This document shows positions 27,298 to 36,705 of a stretch of DNA of 64,000 nt, piece after piece. Source of the stretch: Pleurocapsaceae cyanobacterium CSU_1_1. Its GTDB lineage: Bacteria; Cyanobacteriota; Cyanobacteriia; Cyanobacteriales; Xenococcaceae. The stretch spans positions 52,352 through 116,351 of the forward strand of contig JAAUOU010000001.1 of assembly GCA_012034765.1 (NCBI GenBank), given 5' to 3'. The first letter of the stretch is position 1. Every line of letters starts with the position of its first letter. The notes beneath the pieces are model-generated. The model ran no database searches. It was not told the origin of the DNA and saw only the letters and a list, made by a program, of their open reading frames with translations. A program made the position numbers and the translations under genes.

Positions 27298-28074
27298 TTA
27301 AGTTAAAACCTTACTGTTAAAAGAAAGTGGAGTCTTTAAATCCAAGTTAATTTTAATCTCTAGTTTTTCGGTTTGTTGTTTTAACCATTGAGAGAATAAA
27401 TCTCCCAGAATTTGTTTCCTAATTTGCTCGTCTAATTTTGGCTGAATTATTTCTTCGACTAAAATTACATGTATTCCTGTTGAAGTAATAATTGGTTTCA
27501 GAAATTCTGGCGGGTTTGCAGCAAAAACAGCCCTGGAAACCTGAGATTTAAGCTCTTTACGCCTCACTATCCCGCGATAGCCTCCAGATCGGCGCAAAGA
27601 TGGCTCAGTAATATATTGACGCGCGATTTCATGAAAGCTTATCTCTCCCTCTCTTAAGGCACAATATAGCTCCATCGCAATATCTTGATCGTCTAGAAAT
27701 ACCTCATACATTGCTGCACCAGCATAATCTAACTGATGCTGATAAAACCAAGCTTCCACGCGATCGCCAAATAAGTGTTCAACTAATTTTCTCGAAACGA
27801 TATTGGTGTGAATTAAACGTTCAAAGTCATCTAACGATAAATGATGTTTTTGTAACCAAGCGTGAGTATCCTGAATATTACGAAGTCTTTGAGTCAGCCT
27901 AAAATTATCAGCCGCTTGTTGTATATCTTCTGTATTAACGATTATTCCAATTTCTGCCGCTTTATGCTCAATAACCTTACAGGTGACAACCCCTTCAAGA
28001 ATAGTTGGAAGTTGGCACGATATTTTTAGGTGATCAAAAATATCTTCACGATTTATATCAATCGATTTGTTCAT
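27298..28074 (-). CDS. Second parvulin-like peptidyl-prolyl isomerase
   Basis: This 258-residue protein is built like the PPIase at 25956-26774: a SurA-like N-terminal part with TQRLRNIQDTHAWLQKHHLSLDDFE and a parvulin domain around ARQYITEPSLRRSGGYRGIVRRKEL and EFLKPIITSTGIHVILVEE. It has no signal peptide. It faces the RiPP genes tail-to-tail and is probably transcribed from its own promoter in 28075-28250. The shared family and TTTAGACT-like upstream words suggest it belongs to the locus, but this is inference. Confidence 0.78.
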   Translation of the reverse strand: MNKSIDINREDIFDHLKISCQLPTILEGVVTCKVIEHKAAEIGIIVNTEDIQQAADNFRLTQRLRNIQDTHAWLQKHHLSLDDFERLIHTNIVSRKLVEHLFGDRVEAWFYQHQLDYAGAAMYEVFLDDQDIAMELYCALREGEISFHEIARQYITEPSLRRSGGYRGIVRRKELKSQVSRAVFAANPPEFLKPIITSTGIHVILVEEIIQPKLDEQIRKQILGDLFSQWLKQQTEKLEIKINLDLKTPLSFNSKVLT

Positions 28075-28610
28075 AATGACTCATGTTGCAATTGTTAACT
28101 TGCTGTCTTCTATTTTTACTGTTGAGCGGGCATGATTAAATAGTTAATTTAGAATTTTTTAGACTTAATAGTTTTAATTTTGTCTATTTTAGACTAGTTA
28201 AAAAGTACTAGTAGATTCAAGTCAGTTGCTAAAAGCTTATCCTTTCGAGGCTTGAAATGTGTCACATATTTGATTTATATAATACTCAGTATAACTATAA
28301 TCACTATTTTTAGGCTCTAATTATCTCAATAATGTGTCTTGACAAAAATATTCGAGCTTGAAATTATCACCTAAACCTTGAGAAACTATAACTACAACTA
28401 CACCAATAAAGTTAATTGCTTAAAGTCATCAGTTGTCAGTTGTTACTAGCAAAGATATTAACCTAGCTATGGTTTTCAAAGTGTAGTTACTTTACTATTT
28501 ACTGCCTTCTTAAGAAGATTCACTTTTTAAGTTCCAATAAATATAGCGATCAATAAGATTTAACATTCAAAAATCAATTACCGAGGTTTAATTTAATCTA
28601 GGAGAATCTC
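28075..28610. other. Divergent gap between PPIase and RTX genes
   Basis: This 536-base AT-rich gap has no gene. Near 28163-28195 it contains TTTTTTAGACTTAAT and TTTTAGACTAG, similar to words upstream of precursor 1. A TTGACA at about 28338 could be a -35 element for the RTX gene, but no good -10 follows at the right distance. I see nothing else. Confidence 0.4.
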
Positions 28611-29228
28611 ATGTTTAAAATTACAAGTGCGGATGCGGGAACGCTTGTTGCTGATAACAGCAGTAGTAACCTTTCCGTAGATGGTGGCGAAGACGACGAC
28701 ATTATTTTATCTCCCGACAGTGGTAATTCTCTTGCTACTGGTGCAGGAAATGATGTCATAGGTGGCAGTGAAGGCAACGATACTCTTAGCGGGCAAGAAG
28801 GAAACGACATTGTCGCTGGCTTGGGCGGTAGTGACAATCTTAGAGGTGGAAAGGGCAACGATACTTTGACTGGTGGAGGCATTAGTTTTACAGAGGATCG
28901 TCTTTACGTTACAGTAGATACCACTGGCATTGATACCTTAACTGGTGGAGAAGGAAATGACCTATTTGTAATAGGTGGGAAATCTTCGGCAACCTCAGAA
29001 GAAATAGTTGTTCATTATGATGAAGCAGGTAATAATGACTATGCTTTAATTACTGATTTCGACAATACCCAAGATGAGATTAAGCTTGGCGGCTCAATAG
29101 ATGACTATCGCCTTAGTTCATCGCCAAGGGATTTACCAGAAGGTACGGCACTATACCAAGAAAACGAGTTAATTGCAATTATTCAAGGTAGTTCTGATCT
29201 TAGTCTAAGTGGCGACTATTTTATTTAA
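28611..29228 (+). CDS. RTX-type calcium-binding repeat protein
   Basis: This 205-residue protein has a run of glycine- and aspartate-rich nonapeptides of the RTX (hemolysin-type) form, GGxGxDxLx, at about residues 45-92 ([18 protein letters not shown], then [11 protein letters not shown]) and again near [12 protein letters not shown]. The C-terminal part (about 140-205) includes [15 protein letters not shown], which is typical of the end of RTX secretion modules. It has no N-terminal signal, as expected for type I secretion. No catalytic domain is seen, so it may be a small secreted or surface protein. No transporter is adjacent. Confidence 0.88.
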   Translation: MFKITSADAGTLVADNSSSNLSVDGGEDDDIILSPDSGNSLATGAGNDVIGGSEGNDTLSGQEGNDIVAGLGGSDNLRGGKGNDTLTGGGISFTEDRLYVTVDTTGIDTLTGGEGNDLFVIGGKSSATSEEIVVHYDEAGNNDYALITDFDNTQDEIKLGGSIDDYRLSSSPRDLPEGTALYQENELIAIIQGSSDLSLSGDYFI

Positions 29229-29330
29229 TTTATAGCGTTGAGCGCAAAATGCGTACGGAATAAAGCTAGCTGCTAAGTAGGTGCAAATGTATCGTAATCG
29301 AACTCATATCTCTTCTCTACAACAAGTAGT

Positions 29331-29567
29331 TTATATATTAGAACTAGCCAGATTAGATTTAGTAGAAGAAGCTATTGGAATCAATGAATGAAATAAATCG
29401 AGCGGATAATGAGCAAGTTGCTTACTCTCCAGCAGACAGCAAACTCGACTAATTTCCTGTTGTTGCATAAACTTAATCCATTGTGCGATTGACTTTTGTG
29501 TATATTTAGGTCTTTCGGCACCAAAGATTATTGATTCTTGGCGAGTGGCAGGGGCAAATTTATACAT
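29331..29567 (-). pseudogene. Truncated dual-specificity phosphatase-like protein
   Basis: The first 55 residues (MYKFAPATRQESIIFGAERP, then QWIKFMQQQEISRVCCLLES) look like the start of a cyanobacterial dual-specificity phosphatase of about 150 residues. The frame then ends after an unrelated tail (SLIPIASSTKSNLASSNI) without any catalytic CX5R motif. I read it as the 5' end of a broken gene. The rest is not visible in 29229-29330. Confidence 0.55.
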
Positions 29568-29642
29568 ACTCTAGCCTTGAGGATCATATATATAATAATC
29601 ATAGGGAAAAATAATATCTTTAAATCTTACTAATTATCAAAC

Positions 29643-30791
29643 GTGATCGATCAAGCTCAAGATGCCAGTACAGTTACAGATATTTTAGACCAGGCAGCCA
29701 AGGGAATAGATATTTCAATTGAAGACGGAATTTATCTAATTCAGCAACAAGATCCATCAATTAGATTGAACATTGCTCAAGCAGCAGATCGTCTTCGTCA
29801 ACAACAGGTGGGGGATACCGTAACTTACGTAATTAACCGCAATATTAATTTCACTAATATCTGTGAGCAACACTGTAGTTTTTGTGCCTTTCGCCGTGAT
29901 GCCGATGAGGCTGGCTCTTTTTGGCTTGATAATTCACAAATAATTGCTAAAGCTACTGAAGCCGTAGATATTGGCGCAACGGAAATTTGTATGCAGGGTG
30001 GCTTAAATCTTCAAGCAAAAATTAATGGGTCATCTCTATCTTTCTACCTCAATTTAGTCAAAGAAATTAAGACGAACTTTCCCCAACTCCATCTTCATGC
30101 TTTTTCTCCGCAAGAAATTCAATTTATTGCCAGAGAAGATGGTCTTAGCTACGAACAAGTGCTGTTATCGCTTAAAGAAGCTGGGTTAGGCTCAATGCCA
30201 GGGACAGCAGCCGAAGTATTAGACGATCGCGTCAGAAAAATTATTTGTCCTGAAAAAATTAATAGCGCCACCTGGTTAGAAATCGTTAGCCTCGCTCATC
30301 GTTTGGGCATATTTACCACCAGTACTATGTTATCGGGACATATTGAAACTCCCCAACAGCAGATAGAACATTTAGACAAATTGCGATCGCTGCAACAAAC
30401 TGCCGTAGCCAATAATTATCCTGCTAAAATTACAGAATTTATTCTTTTACCTTTTGTCGGACAAGAAGCCCCTGCGCCGATTCGTCAACGTGTCGGCAGA
30501 GATCAACCTAATCTTGCAGATGTATTGCATTTGACAGCAGTTGCTCGTATTTTTCTGGGAAACTGGATTGTTAATCACCAGCCAAGTTGGGTCAAAATTG
30601 GCTTATCTGGGGCAAAACAAGCCTTAAACTGTGGTTGTAACGATATTGGTGGAACTTTGATGGAAGAACACATTACCTCGATGGCAGGAGCCCAGGGAGG
30701 AACTAACATGACTGTGGCGACATTACGTCAGGCGATCGCCGATTTACATCGTCCTCATCAACAAAGAAGCACTGATTATAAGTATATATAA
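29643..30791 (+). CDS. cofH: FO synthase subunit 2, radical SAM
   Basis: This 382-residue enzyme couples tyrosine-derived fragments to 5-amino-6-ribitylaminouracil on the way to the deazaflavin FO, used in cyanobacteria as photolyase antenna. The radical-SAM cluster ligands are in [15 protein letters not shown] (CX3CX2C, about residues 75-89). Other CofH features are [32 protein letters not shown] and [13 protein letters not shown] with the following AGAQGG. The start is a GTG at 29643. CofG is not in the window. It has no evident link to the RiPP genes. Confidence 0.9.
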   Translation: MIDQAQDASTVTDILDQAAKGIDISIEDGIYLIQQQDPSIRLNIAQAADRLRQQQVGDTVTYVINRNINFTNICEQHCSFCAFRRDADEAGSFWLDNSQIIAKATEAVDIGATEICMQGGLNLQAKINGSSLSFYLNLVKEIKTNFPQLHLHAFSPQEIQFIAREDGLSYEQVLLSLKEAGLGSMPGTAAEVLDDRVRKIICPEKINSATWLEIVSLAHRLGIFTTSTMLSGHIETPQQQIEHLDKLRSLQQTAVANNYPAKITEFILLPFVGQEAPAPIRQRVGRDQPNLADVLHLTAVARIFLGNWIVNHQPSWVKIGLSGAKQALNCGCNDIGGTLMEEHITSMAGAQGGTNMTVATLRQAIADLHRPHQQRSTDYKYI

Positions 30792-30922
30792 AAAAGAGAT
30801 AAAAATTAGCTGCATGTAGATAAATTTTTGGCAAGCTAAGTCTTTTTACTTAGCTAAAGATCGCAAATCAGGCACGGTTAGTTTAAGATTGTTCTTGAAA
30901 TAATTTAAAGTTAAATCTACAA

Positions 30923-31860
30923 ATGAGAATATTAGTAACTGGCGGTGCTGGTTTTATTGGCTCCCATCTCATTGATCGTTTAATGAAGCAAGGTCACGAC
31001 GTATCTGTCTCGATAACTTTTTTACGGGTCATAAGCGCAATATTCGACATTGGCTAGATAATCCTTATTTTGAATTGATTCGCCACGATATTACAGAACC
31101 AATTCGCTTAGAAGTCGATCAGATCTATCATCTTGCTTGTCCAGCATCCCCCGTTCACTATCAATATAATCCTGTAAAAACCATCAAGACTAACGTGATG
31201 GGTACTTTGAATATGTTGGGGTTAGCCAAACGAGTTAACGCCAGATTCTTACTTGCTTCCACTTCCGAAGTATATGGAGATCCTGATGTCCATCCTCAGC
31301 CCGAGGAATATCGTGGTAACGTAAACTGTATTGGTATTCGTAGCTGTTATGACGAAGGAAAAAGGGTCGCTGAAACCTTAGCTTTCGACTATCATCGACA
31401 AAATAATGTTGACATTCGAGTTATGCGTATTTTCAATACTTATGGACCAAGAATGTTTGAAAATGATGGTCGTGTAGTTAGTAACTTTATCGTTCAAGCT
31501 CTCCAAGGTACACCATTGACTGTTTATGGTGATGGTTCTCAAACCCGTAGCTTCTGTTATGTAGCTGATCTGGTCGAAGGAATGATGCGCTTAATGAACG
31601 GCGAACATATGGGTCCAATTAACATCGGTAATCCAGGAGAATATACGATTCTACAGCTTGCTGAGACAATTCAGAAAATGATTAATCCTGATGCGCAGCT
31701 AACCTATAAACCTCTGCCTCAAGATGACCCCAAACAAAGACAGCCTGATATTACCAAAGCCAAAAACTTATTAGGTTGGCAACCCACAATTAATCTTGAA
31801 GAGGGTCTAAAAATGACGATTGAAGACTTTCGCTCTCGTATGGAAGCAGAAGAGTCATAG
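30923..31860 (+). CDS. UDP-glucuronate decarboxylase (UDP-xylose synthase), frameshifted
   Basis: This short-chain-dehydrogenase-type enzyme converts UDP-glucuronate to UDP-xylose with bound NAD. From ATG 30923 the frame reads [20 protein letters not shown], then shifts near 31002-31004, where GTATCTGTC appears in place of an expected GTAATCTGT (residues VICLDNFF). Restoring one base gives 312 residues, normal for the family. Downstream, [24 protein letters not shown] and [13 protein letters not shown] (YxxxK) are intact. It is followed by ugd, which makes its substrate. The shift is probably a sequence error. Confidence 0.88.
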
Positions 31861-31950
31861 AATTATAGTCTCAGAAAAATAATTTTTCTTAATGTATTTC
31901 GGGAAGTTTAAATCTAAAGCAATCAAAAATCTAAGAGGTTAAATAGTTTT

Positions 31951-33297
31951 ATGCGTGTTTGCGTCATTGGTACTGGATATGTTGGTTTGGTTACGGGTGT
32001 ATGCTTGTCTCATATCGGACACGATGTGATTTGTGTTGATAACAACGAAGAAAAAGTTAAGCTAATGCAGTCTGGACAGTCGCCCATTTATGAGCCTGGT
32101 TTATCTGAACTAATGAAGTCTTCTGCTGAATCGGGGAAATTAACTTTTACTACTGATTTATCTAAAGGCGTAGCTCACGGAGAAATTTTGTATATTGCAG
32201 TCGGAACTCCTCCCTTACCCACAGGCGAAAGTGATACTCGTTACGTTGAAGCGGTGGCTCGCGGTATTGGAACTCACTTAAAGGATGAATATAAAGTAAT
32301 TGTCAATAAATCCACTGTACCCATTGGTTCTGGTGATTGGGTGAGAATGATTATACTGGATGGTCACAAAGAGTCTGGTAGCACGGTGGAAATTAGCTTC
32401 GATGTCATCAGTAATCCTGAGTTTTTGCGTGAAGGTTCGGCAGTATACGATACTTTTAATCCCGATCGCATTGTTTTAGGTGGGAACAGCGATAAAGCTA
32501 TTTCCATGATGCAGGATTTATACCAGCCCTTAGTCAGTAGAAAATTTGCCGAAGATCAATCTTTGCCTGAAGTGCCAGTCGTGGTGACAGATTTAAGTTC
32601 AGCAGAGATGATTAAATATGCTGCTAACTCTTTTCTGGCAACTAAAATCAGTTTTATCAACGAAGTAGCCAATATTTGCGATCGCGTAGGTGCTGACGTA
32701 ACTCAAGTAGCTCGAGGGATTGGCTTAGATTCGCGGATTGGGGGCAAGTTTCTTAGTGCTGGTCTTGGCTGGGGTGGATCTTGTTTCCCCAAAGATGTCT
32801 CGGCGTTGGTACACACTGCCAATGACTACAATTACGAATCTGAGTTACTAAAAGCTGCCATTAACGTTAACCAGCGTCAGCGTTTATTGGTTCTAGAAAA
32901 ATTACAAAATGAGTTGAAGATTCTCAAAGGTAAGACTATTGGTCTATTGGGCTTGACCTTTAAACCTGATACTGATGATATGAGAGATGCCCCAGCCTTA
33001 GATTTGATTGAACAACTAAATCGTTTAGGAGCGAGAGTCAAAGCCTACGATCCCATTGTCTCTCAATCTGGTTTGAGTCATGGTCTTTCTAACGTAATTA
33101 TTGAAACTAACGCTGAAATGCTGGCAGATAGCTGTGACGCTCTAGTTTTAGTGACTGATTGGAAAGAGTTCCTCAAGCTAGACTTGCAGAAAATTGCTAA
33201 GTTAATGAACCATTCTTTGATCATTGACGGACGTAACTTCCTAGATCGTGAAGCAGTTCAGGCTGCTGGCATCCGCTACATTGGTATGGGTCGTTAA
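31951..33297 (+). CDS. ugd: UDP-glucose 6-dehydrogenase
   Basis: This 448-residue enzyme oxidises UDP-glucose twice to UDP-glucuronate using NAD. It has the N-terminal Rossmann motif (MRVCVIGTGYVGLVTGVCL), VGTPPLPTGE, the catalytic cysteine in GWGGSCFPKDVSAL (about residue 276) and the C-terminal GLTFKPDTDDMRDAP. Length is normal. It lies 90 bases after the UDP-xylose synthase gene. Together they supply UDP-glucuronate and UDP-xylose for extracellular polysaccharide. Confidence 0.95.
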   Translation: MRVCVIGTGYVGLVTGVCLSHIGHDVICVDNNEEKVKLMQSGQSPIYEPGLSELMKSSAESGKLTFTTDLSKGVAHGEILYIAVGTPPLPTGESDTRYVEAVARGIGTHLKDEYKVIVNKSTVPIGSGDWVRMIILDGHKESGSTVEISFDVISNPEFLREGSAVYDTFNPDRIVLGGNSDKAISMMQDLYQPLVSRKFAEDQSLPEVPVVVTDLSSAEMIKYAANSFLATKISFINEVANICDRVGADVTQVARGIGLDSRIGGKFLSAGLGWGGSCFPKDVSALVHTANDYNYESELLKAAINVNQRQRLLVLEKLQNELKILKGKTIGLLGLTFKPDTDDMRDAPALDLIEQLNRLGARVKAYDPIVSQSGLSHGLSNVIIETNAEMLADSCDALVLVTDWKEFLKLDLQKIAKLMNHSLIIDGRNFLDREAVQAAGIRYIGMGR

Positions 33298-33340
33298 GTC
33301 TATAGTCATTCCCAATAAGAACCAAGTGATCTTTAAAAAA

Positions 33341-33389
33341 GGTAGTAGGTAGTAGGTAGTAGGTAGTAGGTAGTAGGTAGTAGGTAGTA
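33341..33389. repeat. Heptanucleotide tandem repeat (GGTAGTA), seven copies
   Basis: Seven perfect 7-base units lie 43 bases after the ugd stop. The unit is the reverse complement of that at 23680-23740. The rest of the 33298-33556 gap is AT-rich and holds no gene. Confidence 0.9.
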
Positions 33390-33556
33390 AGTAACGTTCA
33401 ACTTGCTCATCAATACAAAACTATTATAAAGAAATTAATTGGAATGACTATAAATTATATGACTTGTATCTGACTTGTCTGAATATCTGAAATAACTTAA
33501 TAGTTAATAGTGCAAAGTAGAATTGTTTATTTTTTCTACTTTGCTTTTTTTACGCT

Positions 33557-34382
33557 TTATTTAAGAAAGTTCATACCATGGATTGGCTGAGATTTAGGCA
33601 TCAAGTTATGTCTGAGTAGTTTTTTTAGTCTCGGAGGAGCATTCTCGATCGCTTCTGGTTGATAATCAAATAAATTATTCTCTAGAGGATGAATATACTG
33701 TGGTGTATAGTTTCCCAGTAAAGATACTCTAGGGCGATCGCTATTATTATCGGAAGTATCGTGCCAACATAGTCCATGGGAGATAATTGCCGATCCTGCT
33801 TTGCCCGTCATTCTTTTGGCGATCGCCTTAAATTGCCATTTATTTGGTTGACTAGCCCAATTTTGAGTTCCCGCAGCGAAGAAAGGCGCACCATTGTTAG
33901 CCGTAAAATCTTCCATCAGCCAAATCACCTGAAGTTCTAAGACAGGGTATTTAGGGAAGGGTGCAGGCATTGCCCAATAGGGATAATCGACATGGATACC
34001 CATGCTTTTTGCCCCTGGATGGAGAATATGAGCGGAAAAACCACCTAAGATGGCATCTTCACCAATAATTGCGTCAACAATTGCGAGTAAAGACTCATTT
34101 TGCGCCATTTTAGCAAATATGTCTGCTTTATAGATCAAGCCATAGAGACGCTCTTTTTTTTTCCTGAACAATTAATTTGTCTTCTTTTCTTTCTTGATTG
34201 GCTAATTCCAGAACTAGTTGTCTGGCTGCTGCTGCTTCTTTTGTAGTAATTAGATCGGGCAGCATGACATAGCCTTGACCATCAGTAATTTCGTCCGTCA
34301 TGGCAGCAATCTCTGTTGACACTGTATCTTTTGACGACGAATTGAATGAAGGGGCGAGAAAATTTTGTAGTTGTTGAATCAT
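33557..34382 (-). CDS. Phytanoyl-CoA dioxygenase (PhyH) family protein, frameshifted
   Basis: The gene begins at ATG 34382 (MIQQLQNFLAPSFNS). It shifts frame in a run of nine T on the plus strand at 34154-34162 and continues as KERLYGLIYKADIFAKMA. Removing one base gives 274 residues. The Fe(II)/2-oxoglutarate site is visible: HVD in GIHVDYPYWAMPAP, a later histidine in ISHGLCWHDTSDNNS and the arginine in DRPRVSL. The substrate is unknown; such enzymes hydroxylate small molecules or natural products. The homopolymer run makes a sequencing error, or less likely phase variation, the probable cause. Confidence 0.82.
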
Positions 34383-34450
34383 TAATTTGTATAGATAATT
34401 ATTTGCTTGATATGTGTTAATTATTTTGTTTACAAAAAGACATAGGATTA

Positions 34451-35770
34451 TTAGTTTTCCATGTCTGCAATAGATTTAGGTACATCGGAAGTTAGAACTT
34501 CATGTCCATTGCTTGTTACCAGTAAATCATCTTCAATCCGAATGCCAATTCCTTTCCATTTATCGGGAATTTCTGGTTGCCCTTCAGCAGGTTTAATATT
34601 AGGGGAAATATAAATCCCTGGTTCAACCGTCACAATGTGTCCTGGGGTTAAATTCTGCCAAGTTTCGGCATCATGTTTATAAACCCCCACATCATGCACA
34701 TCTAAACCAAGCCAATGTCCTGTACGGTGCATATAAAAAGGCTTATATTTCTCTTCCTGGATTATTTCGGTTAAATCACCCTGGAGTAATCCCAAATCTA
34801 ATAAACCCTGGACAATTACACAGACAGCCATGTCGTGAAACTCGTTATAAGGCTTGTCTGGCTGTACTTCCTCGATCGCTTTTAGCTGTGCTTCTAAAAC
34901 TATTTCATACAGGGCTTTTTGTTCTGGAGTAAACTTGCCACCCACAGGAAAAGTACGGGTGATATCGCCGTTATAGTAACCGTAGGAACAACCAGCATCG
35001 ACTAACAATAGTTCGTTGTCCTGCATCTGGCGATTGTTTTCAATATAGTGCAGCACACAAGCATTAGCTCCTGATGCCACTATAGACGGGTAAGCAATCC
35101 CAATCGCTCCTTCTTTACGAAAAACATGCTCGATTTCTGCCTGTACCTGATATTCATAAACTCCAGGTTGTGCAAATTCGCGGGCGCGATTATGAGCCAT
35201 TGCCGAAATCTTAGCTGCTTGGCGCATCAAGGCAATTTCGCTAGAGCTTTTGACCAACCGCATCGCAAAAGTTAACGGGCGAGTATCTTCTAATGCCAGC
35301 GGTGCTGTACCTAGTTTTTGATAACCCTGCATTAATCTTTGCCAATGAGCAATAATCGTCTGGTTAAATTTCTCGTCGTTGCCCAAATGATAGTAAATGC
35401 GATCGCTATTCACTAAATATTGAGGTAGCTTTTCATTTAACTCAGCAATCGGATAAGCTTCATCTGCACCATAAATTTCCTTAGCTGCTTCCACTCCACA
35501 GCGATAACCCGTCCAAGTTTCTAGTTCTGGATCTTTGGGCTGCACAAACAAAACATACTGATGTTCTTCGTGATGAGGTGCGAAGATCGCCACTGCTTCA
35601 GGTTCATTAAAACCTGTTAAATAGTAAAAACTGCTTTCCTGACGGTAAGTATACTCAACATCGTTGTGCATTGTTGCCAGGGGCGCACTACGAAAAATCG
35701 CTGTTCCTCCGCCAATTTTTGACATTAACTCCCTTTGACGTTGACGATACTCTTGCTGCTCAATCCCCAT
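34451..35770 (-). CDS. pepP: Xaa-Pro aminopeptidase
   Basis: This 439-residue metallopeptidase removes N-terminal residues preceding proline. The N-terminal domain includes HNDVEYTYRQESSFYYLTGF. The pita-bread catalytic domain has the di-metal ligands: Asp in LLVDAGCSYGYYNGDITRTFP, His in HRTGHWLGLDVHDVG, Glu in TVEPGIYI and Glu in IRIEDDLLVT. Length is normal for bacterial PepP. It lies 68 bases from the PhyH gene on the same strand. Confidence 0.93.
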   Translation of the reverse strand: MGIEQQEYRQRQRELMSKIGGGTAIFRSAPLATMHNDVEYTYRQESSFYYLTGFNEPEAVAIFAPHHEEHQYVLFVQPKDPELETWTGYRCGVEAAKEIYGADEAYPIAELNEKLPQYLVNSDRIYYHLGNDEKFNQTIIAHWQRLMQGYQKLGTAPLALEDTRPLTFAMRLVKSSSEIALMRQAAKISAMAHNRAREFAQPGVYEYQVQAEIEHVFRKEGAIGIAYPSIVASGANACVLHYIENNRQMQDNELLLVDAGCSYGYYNGDITRTFPVGGKFTPEQKALYEIVLEAQLKAIEEVQPDKPYNEFHDMAVCVIVQGLLDLGLLQGDLTEIIQEEKYKPFYMHRTGHWLGLDVHDVGVYKHDAETWQNLTPGHIVTVEPGIYISPNIKPAEGQPEIPDKWKGIGIRIEDDLLVTSNGHEVLTSDVPKSIADMEN

Positions 35771-36001
35771 GCTGCTTTATTTCTTTAACATTTTTTAACA
35801 TTTGTCTATAATTTATTATGCATTAAAAATGATTTGTGGGGGGGAAGAATCTATGGGAGTAAAATTTTAGAGTGAAAGTTGTCATCCCTTGAGTCAAATG
35901 ATTATTTCACAAGTAGTAAGTAAAACTTCATGATTAATTTATGATCGAGGATTCATATTTTTTGCGATCGCCCTTCTCGATTGTCAATAGTCTATTTTGA
36001 T

Positions 36002-36645
36002 TTATTTTGATTGACCAGGGGGAATAAAGCGAATTTCAATTCTACGTCTCGTCTCATCTGACTGACGATCTATTGATGCTAAGTTACCTGAAGGTAAATA
36101 TAGTTGGGCTGCGGAATAAGCTCTAAATTCAATATTTTTTAAACCTGTTTTTGCAATTCTTGTACTACCGCTAAAGCTCGCATCAGTCCTAAATCAGCAT
36201 TTGAACCTGCTGATAACTTATTAACTGGTTGTAATCCTTGGGCAACTATTTCCAAACTTTTGTCAAGGTTACTTTTTTGATTAATTCCTTCACCATCGGT
36301 ATGTCCGATTACCTGAATAAAATTGATTTCTCTTTCTTGTAAAATCTTTTGAATATCTGGACTGATCTTAGTAGATATATATTTTTTAAGTTGTGGATTT
36401 AATTCAGCACTTCCTGATTTAAACTTAAATTGTCCTGAACTTTCATCTATGACAATTGGTGATGCTGATTGTAAACGTTTATTGGCTTGTTTAAGGTCTT
36501 GATTTAGTTTTTGAGATTGAAGTAATACCAGTAACAATAATAGGCATAAAATCATAAAAGCATTAGACATTAAATCAGTAAATGATTGAAAAATATTATT
36601 TGACTCTGTTGTTGTTTGAGATGTATATAGTGAGCGTCGAGACAT
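36002..36645 (-). CDS. OmpA/MotB-like membrane protein, frameshifted; gene 4 of the tubulin-like operon
   Basis: With one base restored in a short A run near 36153, the frame gives 214 residues. It has a short cytoplasmic N-terminus, one membrane helix (FMILCLLLLLVLLQS, about residues 31-45), and a C-terminal OmpA-like peptidoglycan-binding domain: FKFKSGSAELNPQ, FIQVIGHTDGEG and the terminal TRRRIEIRFIPP. This is the MotB/ZorB plan: a stator subunit that anchors to the cell wall. It follows the MotA/TolQ-like gene by 60 bases. As sequenced the frame stops at 36139, before the final strand. Confidence 0.82.
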
Positions 36646-36705
36646 ATAGCAATATATAATAATTAAAATATTGAACTTTTATCAGTTATTTAGTGAGCAG
36701 TTTTG

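Noticed and set aside
29643..30791. CofH as a radical SAM enzyme of the RiPP locus
   Set aside because: Its motifs match FO synthase subunit 2 throughout, and it is separated from the locus by other genes and a broken phosphatase.
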